Below, piece by piece: positions 1 through 5,712 of a stretch of 32,255 nucleotides of DNA (positions within the stretch are counted from its first letter, which is position 1; every line of letters begins with the position of its first letter). Origin of the DNA: Anaerolineales bacterium (lineage in GTDB: Bacteria; Chloroflexota; Anaerolineae; Anaerolineales; UBA4823); the NCBI GenBank assembly GCA_016935755.1, contig JAFGQI010000012.1, forward strand, positions 1-32,255. The letters run 5' to 3'. Position numbers and translations under genes: made by a program. Under the pieces are notes generated by a model that was not told where the DNA came from, did not search any database, and saw nothing but the letters and a program-made list of their open reading frames with translations.

Positions 1-687
1 AAAGTTCCAAATATTTTGGCAGGTTTGCTTTACATCCGGGGCTTTTAGTTGTGTGGCTATCCGTTTGGTGTCGTCGATGTATTTCCACACTACCCGTTTC
101 ATCAGGTCAACGGTGGCATCCACATCGGCGCGACAGTCCACCAGACGCTGGCGCAGGGCTTTGAGTTCGCTGGCAGTGGGGAAGTGGGTAAAACCGCCCA
201 CGGTCATGGCGATGGGGTGGGTGTGGCGGCCAGCGACGACGGCGCAAATATCGCCGGACAGCTTCTTCATGCGCAGTGCGCGCAGGACGACTTCGGGATG
301 GGAGGTGGCCAGGGGGATGACGCTGCCCACGCCGAGCAGGTCTGGAGCGACCAGCATGTAGACATGCAGGATATGGCTGTCCAGGATTTCGCCGTGGAAG
401 GTGAGCTTGCGCAGCAGCTGTGTTTGCTGGCTGGGCTGCACGCCCAGGGCGGTCTCTGAAGCGCGCAGGGAAGCGGTGGCGTGCCCGGTGGCGCAGATGC
501 CGCAGATGCGGCTGGTGATGTGGGAGGCTTCCAGATAGGGGCGGCCGAGCAGCATGGCTTCGAAGAAGCGGGGGGATTCGACGATATCCATCCGGCATTC
601 TTTCAACTGGCCGTCTTTGACTTCCACATAGATATTGCCGTGGCCTTCCACGCGGGTTACGTGATGAACATCAATTCGCTTATTCAT
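1..687 (-). CDS. hydA: [NiFe] hydrogenase large (catalytic) subunit, group 3b type, partial
   Basis: This is the catalytic subunit that holds the Ni-Fe centre and makes or consumes H2 in the cytoplasm. Only the first 229 codons are in the window; the frame is open to base 1. The start is the ATG at 687, 11 nt after hydD stops. The protein opens MNKRIDVHHVTRVEGHGN, the usual start of this family. The N-terminal nickel-ligand motif RICGICATGH is present, with C62 and C65. The C-terminal DPCxxC motif lies outside the window. The hydB-hydG-hydD-hydA order matches the soluble heterotetrameric hydrogenases (sulfhydrogenases) of Pyrococcus and the group 3b enzymes of many bacteria. The family is clear; the subgroup is inferred from the partner subunits. 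Confidence 0.95.
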   Translation of the reverse strand, partial: MNKRIDVHHVTRVEGHGNIYVEVKDGQLKECRMDIVESPRFFEAMLLGRPYLEASHITSRICGICATGHATASLRASETALGVQPSQQTQLLRKLTFHGEILDSHILHVYMLVAPDLLGVGSVIPLATSHPEVVLRALRMKKLSGDICAVVAGRHTHPIAMTVGGFTHFPTASELKALRQRLVDCRADVDATVDLMKRVVWKYIDDTKRIATQLKAPDVKQTCQNIWNF

Positions 688-698
688 AGCAGCACCAT

Positions 699-1466
699 TT
701 AAGATTTACCTTGGATCAGTTTTTGCCGCACCTGGTAGGAGGTGAACATGGTGTAGATCGTGGTGATATCTTCGGGGGATAAACCATGTTCGGCAAGCAC
801 GCTGCGCATCGAACTATCGTTGGGGTTTGAGATGAATCCCCGGCACCCCTCGCAGGATTGGCCGTAAGTGGGGCAGATGGCTTTGCAGCCGGCGCGGGTG
901 ATCGGGCCTAAACAGACCTTGCCGAGGGTGAACAGGCAGGTGTTCTCTCTGAGCTTGCACTCCACGCAGACGGGGTAATCTGGGATGGGAGGCTTCTTGC
1001 CCAGCAGGAGCGCCTTGACGCAGGCGAGGAATTCGTCGCGGTCGATGGGGCAGCCGGGGATGGCAAAATCCACCGGGATGACGGCGTCAATCGGGCGGGC
1101 ATCGTAGGTTTCGTATTGATCGGCCTTGTCGCCATAGACATACTGGCGAACTTCATCCAGCGGGTGGAGGGCTTTGAGGGCATTGACGCCGCCCAGGTGG
1201 GCGCAGGCGCCCAGGGCAACGACGATGGAAGCCTGCTGGCGGATCTTGTGCAGGCGGGCCTCATCGCTCTGGCGGGTGCAGGAGCCTTCGATGAAGGCGA
1301 TGTAATAATCCTCGCCTTTTTCGCTCATGGCCTCGCGAAACTGGACGATCTCGACCACCTGAAGCAGCTCGGGGTGGGTCTGGAGAGAATCCAGCACGGT
1401 GAGCTGGCAGCCCTCGCAGGAGGTGAAGTCAAAGAAGGCGATTTTGGGTTTACCGCTGGCAGTCAC
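699..1466 (-). CDS. hydD: [NiFe] hydrogenase small subunit
   Basis: The 255-aa electron-relay subunit carries Fe-S clusters between the Ni-Fe site and the diaphorase module. The proximal-cluster motif TSCEGC (C17, C20) is at the N-terminus, followed by GSCTR, GACAHLGG and PGCPID. A Cys-rich C-terminal segment (CVEC, then C-rich stretches to SCEGCRGF) fits the medial and distal clusters. I chose the GTG at 1466: it overlaps the hydG stop (GTGA) and has GGAGG about 8 nt upstream. The longer reading that starts upstream at 1556 would add about 30 unrelated residues encoded inside hydG. There is no Tat signal, which fits a cytoplasmic group 3 enzyme. Confidence 0.93.
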   Translation of the reverse strand: MTASGKPKIAFFDFTSCEGCQLTVLDSLQTHPELLQVVEIVQFREAMSEKGEDYYIAFIEGSCTRQSDEARLHKIRQQASIVVALGACAHLGGVNALKALHPLDEVRQYVYGDKADQYETYDARPIDAVIPVDFAIPGCPIDRDEFLACVKALLLGKKPPIPDYPVCVECKLRENTCLFTLGKVCLGPITRAGCKAICPTYGQSCEGCRGFISNPNDSSMRSVLAEHGLSPEDITTIYTMFTSYQVRQKLIQGKS

Positions 1467-2332
1467 AGCGCTTCCTCCATGCCCATAATCTCTGAATAGG
1501 GGAATACAGGGCCGGACTGGCAGGCGTAGACATGGTTGATCTGGCAGTGACCGCACTTACCCACGCCGCACTTCATGTGCCGTTCCAGGGACAGATAGAT
1601 GTTGCCGTTGGAGATGCCCTTACCGAGCAGTTCCATCAGGACAAAGCGGTACATGATGGGCGGGCCGCAGGTGGCAGCGACGGTGTTGCGGGGGTTGATC
1701 GAAATCTTGCGGAAGAGGGTGGTGATGACACCCACGCTGCCCTTCCAGTTGTCATCGCCGCGATCCACGGTGATGTGGACTTCCAGATCGGAGCGATTGG
1801 CCCATTCGGCCAGCTCTGTGGTGAAGAGCATTTCGGACGGGCTGCGGGCGCCGTACAGGATGATGACACGGCCGAAGAGAGCGCGTTCATCGATGACCTG
1901 GTTGATCAGCGAGCGGAGGGGCGCCAGGCCGAGGCCGCCGGGGGCAAAGAGGATGTCTTTTCCGCGGAATTTTTCGTAGGGGAAGCCGCGCCCGAAGGGG
2001 CCGCGAATGCCGACCATTGCACCTGCTTCCAGGCGGTGCATGGCGCTGGTGACATTGCCTACCCGGCGCACGCAGAGCTCGAAAACGCCATTGCTGCGGC
2101 TGGGGGAGCTGCTGATGCTGATGGGGGCCTCGCCGACGCCCAAGATGGAGACTTCGACGAACTGGCCCGGGCGATGACCGAGGGACATGCCAGCGGGCAG
2201 CTCAAGGGTAAACAGCTTTTCCAGGGCGGTGAGCTGCTCGACGCGTTGGATGCGCGCCATCACGGGCATGTAGAGGGTATCCTCGACGGGGAGCTGTTCC
2301 AGAGGGGAATTATTTTTCAAAGTGGCAATCAT
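1463..2332 (-). CDS. hydG: Hydrogenase FAD/NAD(P)-binding subunit (sulfhydrogenase gamma)
   Basis: The 289-aa flavin subunit passes electrons between NAD(P)H and the Fe-S chain. It resembles the ferredoxin-NADP reductase/dihydroorotate dehydrogenase electron-transfer fold. The FAD-binding beta-barrel comes first (GQFVEVSI, then PISISSSP), then a nucleotide-binding domain (FAPGGLGLAPLRSLI, ATCGPPIMYRFV). A C-terminal [2Fe-2S] motif has Cys at about 255, 260, 263 and 271 (CX4CX2CX7C). Its ATG overlaps the hydB stop by 4 nt and its stop overlaps hydD by 4 nt, so the three are probably translationally coupled. The symbol follows the Pyrococcus naming and is not the [FeFe] maturase HydG. Whether NAD or NADP is preferred cannot be read from the sequence. 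Confidence 0.92.
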   Translation of the reverse strand: MIATLKNNSPLEQLPVEDTLYMPVMARIQRVEQLTALEKLFTLELPAGMSLGHRPGQFVEVSILGVGEAPISISSSPSRSNGVFELCVRRVGNVTSAMHRLEAGAMVGIRGPFGRGFPYEKFRGKDILFAPGGLGLAPLRSLINQVIDERALFGRVIILYGARSPSEMLFTTELAEWANRSDLEVHITVDRGDDNWKGSVGVITTLFRKISINPRNTVAATCGPPIMYRFVLMELLGKGISNGNIYLSLERHMKCGVGKCGHCQINHVYACQSGPVFPYSEIMGMEEAL

Positions 2333-3369
2333 GAACGACCTCCGGCTTCTCTCTGATGGTAGAGTTCGTTAAATACTTTGACCGGGGTGATGTCCACCAG
2401 GCAGGCGCGGGCGCAGCGACCGCAGCCGACGCAGCCCAGGTATTCGTGGGCGGCGAGGATATATTTACCTTTGCGCATGAAGCGGTGGCGCTGGCGGAGG
2501 GCCTTGCTCTGGCGGAAGTTGTGCCCGCCAGCTACGGTGGCAAAATCGTCCAGCTGGCAGGAGTCCCAATTGCGAGCGCGCTCGCCGCGGGTGAGGGTCA
2601 AGTCGGTTTCATCTTTGACATCGAAGCAGAAACAGGTGGGGCAGACAATGGTGCAGGCGGCGCAGCCCAGGCAGCGCTGGCCCAACTCTTCCCACAGCGG
2701 GCTTTTCATGCTGACGGTGAGGAGGGGGGAAAGTTCGCTGACATCGAAGTCCAGGCGGTAGGGGAAGCGGCTCCATTTCTCATTGAGCACAGTGTTCATG
2801 CGCTGCATATCTTTGGGCGTGACAGGCTCGACCGGGGCATGCTTGAGTAAATTTTGGCCTTCTTCGCTGATGGCATCCAGAATGTAGGCGTCGCCGAGAT
2901 CGATCATGTGGATGTCGTAGCCTTCATCGGCGGTGAGGGTGCCCATGCTCTTGCAGAAGGAATGCTCATCGCAGGGGTTGAGGCACTCGAGGCTGATGAT
3001 GAGGGTCTGCTTGCGGCGCTTGACGTAGTTGGGGTCGATATGCCCGCGGGTGAAGACGCGATCCAGGAGCTGGATGGCATGCAGGTCGCAGGTGTGGACG
3101 CCAAAGAGCACGGTTGGGGGGGGCAGTTCGGCTTCTGTGATGCTGCCGGTGGAATGGTCGAAGCTGAACAAAGTCTCCCTGACTGGCAGGAGGTACTTTT
3201 TGGGGGGCAGGATGGTGGTCGGGTAGTCCAGCCTCAGATCCTCTGGATCCTGAATGTCTTTGAAGGCATAGGAGCCATTGAATTTCACCGGGCCGCCCAC
3301 CCGGTAATGAGGCAGAAGGCCAGCGACGAACTGGCTCAGGTTGGTTTTCCTCAAAATGGTGAGGCTCAC
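2329..3369 (-). CDS. hydB: Hydrogenase 4Fe-4S electron-transfer subunit (sulfhydrogenase beta)
   Basis: The 346-aa first gene of the hydrogenase operon carries two ferredoxin-type 4Fe-4S sites near the C-terminus: Cys 233/236/239/243 (CLGCAACTIVC) and Cys 313/316/319/323 (CVGCGRCARAC). The first two thirds match the alpha/beta region of sulfhydrogenase beta subunits, which form an electron wire to the HydG flavin. The start ATG at 3369 has an AGGAGAG ribosome-binding site just upstream. The hydrogenase genes overlap or nearly abut from here to hydA, so one transcript starting upstream of 3369 is expected. Confidence 0.92.
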   Translation of the reverse strand: MSLTILRKTNLSQFVAGLLPHYRVGGPVKFNGSYAFKDIQDPEDLRLDYPTTILPPKKYLLPVRETLFSFDHSTGSITEAELPPPTVLFGVHTCDLHAIQLLDRVFTRGHIDPNYVKRRKQTLIISLECLNPCDEHSFCKSMGTLTADEGYDIHMIDLGDAYILDAISEEGQNLLKHAPVEPVTPKDMQRMNTVLNEKWSRFPYRLDFDVSELSPLLTVSMKSPLWEELGQRCLGCAACTIVCPTCFCFDVKDETDLTLTRGERARNWDSCQLDDFATVAGGHNFRQSKALRQRHRFMRKGKYILAAHEYLGCVGCGRCARACLVDITPVKVFNELYHQREAGGRS

Positions 3370-3451
3370 TGCTCTCTCCTTGATTAGTCGCGGGGCATGG
3401 CTGCGGGGCCGCGATGATGTAAAACTAAAGCATTAATCTGACAACAATTAA

Positions 3452-3463
3452 TGAAAATTTTCA
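3452..3463. repeat. 12-bp palindrome near the predicted hyd transcription start
   Basis: TGAAAATTTTCA is a perfect palindrome. On the minus strand the extended form reads TTGTGAAAATTTTCATT, that is TGTGA-N6-TCATT, an imperfect CRP/FNR-like site. It lies at about +1 of the hyd promoter proposed here, where a bound regulator would block transcription. A function is inferred from position only. Confidence 0.35.
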
Positions 3464-3466
3464 CAA

Positions 3467-3472
3467 ATTGTA
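3467..3472 (-). promoter_or_regulatory. Predicted -10 box of the hydrogenase operon
   Basis: On the minus strand this reads TACAAT, preceded by GTT. Transcription would start near 3460, about 90 nt before the hydB ATG. I see no good -35 hexamer; the CRP/FNR-like site takes its place, as in activator-dependent promoters. Confidence 0.5.
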
Positions 3473-3494
3473 AACTGCCCCGGCCCGGATCGTA

Positions 3495-3510
3495 TGTGAC
3501 AAATATCACA
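3495..3510. promoter_or_regulatory. CRP/FNR-family operator upstream of hydB
   Basis: TGTGACAAATATCACA has both half-sites perfect (TGTGA-N6-TCACA), the consensus of the CRP family and close to FNR (TTGAT-N4-ATCAA). Its centre at 3502.5 is about 42 nt upstream of the start predicted from the -10 box at 3467-3472. That is the class II activation position. Control of the hydrogenase by a CRP/FNR-type sensor of redox state or metabolite is inferred. Confidence 0.65.
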
Positions 3511-3547
3511 AATAAAAGAGGCAATCTGTCTTGATTCGATATCCTTA

Positions 3548-3630
3548 GGACTTACGCAATTAATGGGTGGTCGGGGGTGTTTGGGCGGGCTATGCCCGCC
3601 CAAACACCCCTAATTTCTCTTGAAGTGTTC
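3548..3630 (+). repeat. MITE-like hairpin element, copy 1
   Basis: The element begins GGACTTACGCAATTA and has a perfect 17-bp stem (3574-3590 with 3594-3610, loop TAT) built on GGGGTGTTTGGGCGGGC. It aligns without gaps over about 80 nt, roughly 80% identical by hand count, to the reverse complement of 16114-16193. Its right end (TGAAGTGTTC) has lost the TGCGTAA terminal motif kept in the other copy. It abuts the pirin stop codon. There is no T-tract, so it is not a standard terminator. Confidence 0.75.
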
Positions 3631-4538
3631 TATGGATGCTTGATAAAGGTCCCGGCTTGCAGCTCATCGAAGGCCAGGCGGAGCTCGGTCTGGGTGTTCA
3701 TCACGATCGGCCCATACCAGGCGACCGGTTCGCCGATGGGTTTTCCGGAGATGAGCAGGAAGCGCGCACCTTCGCTGCTCGCCCGCACCCGCACGGCGTC
3801 ACCATCCTCGAAGAGCACCAGGCTCTCGTTTGAGAGCACGCCGCTGCGCTGTGTATCGAAATAGTTAGCCCCCTCCATTTCGTATGAGAAGGGGTCTTCT
3901 TGCTGGCAGAAGGCGCCCAGGCCAGCGATGACATAGGCAAAGACGGTGTGTCCAAGCGGGGTAGGGTGGATATACTCAGTTTCAGGAGGAACCGTCACAT
4001 CCAGGTACTGCGGCGCGATCATGACCTGGCTTACTGGGCCCTGAACACCTGCCACCGAACCGCAGATGAGGCGGATGAGCACGCCGCCATCGGCCTGTAG
4101 GGTGGGGATTTGATCGGCTTTGATCTCCTGATAGCGCGGGGGCATCATTTTGTAGCGGGCGGGCAGGTTGGCCCAGAGCTGGAAGCCGTGCATGGAGCCC
4201 TGGGGGTCTGGCTTAGGCATTTCCTGATGGATGATGCCGCTGCCGGCGGTCATCCACTGCACATCGCCCGGGCCGATGACGCCCTGGTTGCCCAGGCTGT
4301 CCTGATGCTCTATGGTACCTTTGAGCATGTAGGTGATGGTTTCGATGCCGCGATGGGGGTGAAACGGAAAACCTTCCAGATAATCGGACGGGTTGTCCGA
4401 GCGGAAATCGTCCAGGAGCAGGAAGGGGTCGAACTGCTGCGGCTCGCGGAAGCCGAAAGCGCGTTTGAGCGCCACCCCGGCGCCTTCGAGGGTAGGTTTG
4501 CTTTTATAGACTTTGCGAATCTTTCTGACCTGGTTCAT
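3630..4538 (-). CDS. Pirin family bicupin protein
   Basis: The 302-aa protein has the pirin architecture of two cupin domains. The N-terminal cupin holds the metal ligands expected from human pirin: H60 and H62 (FHPHRG), H104 and E106 (IIHQEM). The start MNQVRKIRKVYKSKP fits the family, and GGAG sits about 6 nt before the ATG. Some bacterial pirins have quercetin 2,3-dioxygenase activity and others bind regulators or enzymes; the substrate cannot be told here. The last codons touch the hairpin element at 3548-3630, so the natural C-terminus may have been altered slightly by insertion. It follows the PIN toxin gene after about 50 nt and probably has its own promoter. Confidence 0.92.
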   Translation of the reverse strand: MNQVRKIRKVYKSKPTLEGAGVALKRAFGFREPQQFDPFLLLDDFRSDNPSDYLEGFPFHPHRGIETITYMLKGTIEHQDSLGNQGVIGPGDVQWMTAGSGIIHQEMPKPDPQGSMHGFQLWANLPARYKMMPPRYQEIKADQIPTLQADGGVLIRLICGSVAGVQGPVSQVMIAPQYLDVTVPPETEYIHPTPLGHTVFAYVIAGLGAFCQQEDPFSYEMEGANYFDTQRSGVLSNESLVLFEDGDAVRVRASSEGARFLLISGKPIGEPVAWYGPIVMNTQTELRLAFDELQAGTFIKHP

Positions 4539-4586
4539 TTGTACTCCAATTTGTAAATGCTATCCACCGATAGTTAGATTTTTTAC

Positions 4587-5033
4587 CTACGACCAATCCT
4601 GTAAGCGAAAATCGGGCGCAAAGGGGTTGACGAAGCGGACGCCTTCCAGGGTCTGACCGGGGCTGAAATCTTCGCTGAAGATGACCGGGACCTGGTTGAG
4701 GCGGGCAGAAGCCCAGATCTGGGCATCGAAATAGGACAGGCTGTAATCGCGGGCGCCGCGGGCGGCTTCGAGGACTACCAGCGGGGTAAGATCAAAGACA
4801 GGCCACATGCGAATGAACAGGTTGACCTGTTCGAGGGCCTGGGATGCGGTGAGGGGAGGTTTGAGTTTCTGAGTGGACACGCGCAGGAACTCGGCCAGGT
4901 TCTGCACACTCAGGCAGCCGGTTTTCCGCCAGTCCAAGCGGTCCAAAACCTGGCGCGCTTGTTCCTGCTTGTCTGGCGCATTGTTGTCATATAGATAAAC
5001 CAACAAGTTGGTGTCAATCAGGATGGTGGGCAT
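4587..5033 (-). CDS. PIN-domain ribonuclease, VapC-like toxin
   Basis: The 148-aa protein is a full PIN domain. The acidic catalytic residues are visible: D7 (LIDTNLL), E48 (NLAEFL), D103 (YFDAQIWASA) and a distal acidic pair ED at 121-122 (IFSEDF). The family cleaves RNA with bound Mg2+. The gene starts 3 nt after the RHH gene at 5037-5357 ends, the typical antitoxin-toxin order. Its RNA target is unknown. Confidence 0.88.
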   Translation of the reverse strand: MPTILIDTNLLVYLYDNNAPDKQEQARQVLDRLDWRKTGCLSVQNLAEFLRVSTQKLKPPLTASQALEQVNLFIRMWPVFDLTPLVVLEAARGARDYSLSYFDAQIWASARLNQVPVIFSEDFSPGQTLEGVRFVNPFAPDFRLQDWS

Positions 5034-5036
5034 AAG

Positions 5037-5357
5037 CTATTCCTGCTTTTCCTGCTCATCCGGGTGGCGGTCGCGCAACCAGCGGCTTTCGCGTTCGGCG
5101 TAGATTTCTTCACGGTTCCAGCGGTAAGGCTCGCCGGTTTTTCCAAGAGCGCGGCGTTCCTGCCAGAAAGCCAGCAGTTCATTCCAGGCAGTGCGATCGG
5201 CGGCAACAGGCTGGGAATGCGCCCCGCCCAACTCGCTCTCGATCGCCTGGCGGATGAGCTCGGCCTCACTCACGCCGCGGGTTTGGGAGAGCCGCTTGAG
5301 CAGTATGTCCTGGCGTTTGTAGATGTAGATCTGCTTGCGCACCATGTTGGTAGTCAT
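5037..5357 (-). CDS. Ribbon-helix-helix antitoxin, VapB-like
   Basis: The 106-aa protein has an N-terminal RHH DNA-binding unit (VRKQIYIYKRQDILLKRLSQ, then RGVSEAELIRQAIESEL). A charged, Trp-rich C-terminal half probably wraps the toxin. It lies directly before the PIN gene. AGAGGTG precedes the ATG at 5357; a second in-frame ATG at 5345 is possible. It should neutralise the PIN nuclease and repress its own promoter, where two 9-bp direct repeats are found at 5376-5396. Confidence 0.85.
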   Translation of the reverse strand: MTTNMVRKQIYIYKRQDILLKRLSQTRGVSEAELIRQAIESELGGAHSQPVAADRTAWNELLAFWQERRALGKTGEPYRWNREEIYAERESRWLRDRHPDEQEKQE

Positions 5358-5374
5358 CGGGCACCTCTGGGGTG

Positions 5375-5396
5375 ATTATACATCACTTTATACATC
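5375..5396 (-). promoter_or_regulatory. Toxin-antitoxin promoter and direct-repeat operator
   Basis: On the minus strand, GATGTATAA occurs twice at a 12-bp period (5388-5396 and 5376-5384). The downstream copy contains the -10 box TATAAT (5375-5380). Transcription would start about 10 nt before the antitoxin ATG. Paired short repeats over the -10 box are typical RHH operators, so autorepression is likely. Confidence 0.6.
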
Positions 5397-5431
5397 TATT
5401 GAGGAGGGAGAGGGTGGGAGGGTGGCGAAGA

Positions 5432-5462
5432 GAACACCGCGAAGACGCGAAGGGCGCGAAGG
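5432..5462 (+). repeat. 31-nt direct repeat, copy 1
   Basis: The unit begins GAACACCGCGAAGACGCGAA and is identical to 5611-5641. Between the copies lies a related, decayed inverted pair: TAACCATGAAGGGCACAAAG at 5467-5486 against a CCTTGGTGGCCTGGTGGTTA block ending at 5524. Purine-rich GAAGNCGCGAAGG units of this kind are dispersed in many large bacterial genomes; their function is unknown. Confidence 0.7.
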
Positions 5463-5574
5463 ATTCTAACCATGAAGGGCACAAAGGTTTGTCAGAATCT
5501 TTGCGCCTTGGTGGCCTGGTGGTTAAAAAGCCAACGATGGCAGGGGCTAACCGGCGTGTTCGCCCACCGCGCAC

Positions 5575-5607
5575 AGACCCCTGGGGTTTTTGAAACCCCA
5601 GGGGTCT
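5575..5607. repeat. Perfect 15-bp hairpin between direct repeats
   Basis: AGACCCCTGGGGTTT (5575-5589) pairs perfectly with 5593-5607 across the loop TTG. The arm itself contains the short palindrome CCCCTGGGG. No T-run follows. It sits just before the second 31-nt direct repeat and so looks like part of a composite dispersed repeat. A transcription-ending role is possible but not supported by a U-tract. Confidence 0.7.
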
Positions 5608-5610
5608 AGG

Positions 5611-5641
5611 GAACACCGCGAAGACGCGAAGGGCGCGAAGG
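5611..5641 (+). repeat. 31-nt direct repeat, copy 2
   Basis: Identical to 5432-5462, 179 nt downstream. If the CHAT-FGE reading frame is extended upstream to 5590 it would translate this repeat (REHREDAKGAKG), which is why a later start is preferred for that gene. The whole stretch 5397-5667 has no credible gene. Confidence 0.7.
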
Positions 5642-5667
5642 GAGGCAGGGGAGAAGCCGGAAGAGGG

Positions 5668-5673
5668 TATAAT
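5668..5673 (+). promoter_or_regulatory. Predicted -10 box for the CHAT-FGE gene
   Basis: TATAAT in the context GGGTATAATTGG, placed 39 nt before the chosen GTG start. No clear -35 box is seen. Confidence 0.4.
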
Positions 5674-5712
5674 TGGTCAGAAGATCAGTCAGGCTTGCCG
5701 CAGGCGGACCTC

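Noticed and set aside
1467..1556. Upstream start for the hydrogenase small subunit
   Set aside because: It would add about 30 residues encoded within hydG in another frame. The GTG at 1466 gives the usual ATxGKPKIAFF start and a GTGA overlap.
3574..3610. Rho-independent terminator for pirin
   Set aside because: The stem is strong, but no T-run follows on either strand, and an inverted homologue exists at 16106-16193 in another context, so it is a dispersed element.
5590..5712. Longer N-terminus for the CHAT-FGE protein from the ATG at 5590
   Set aside because: The extra residues translate the hairpin arm and the 31-nt dispersed repeat, and the -10 box at 5668 would lie inside the gene.
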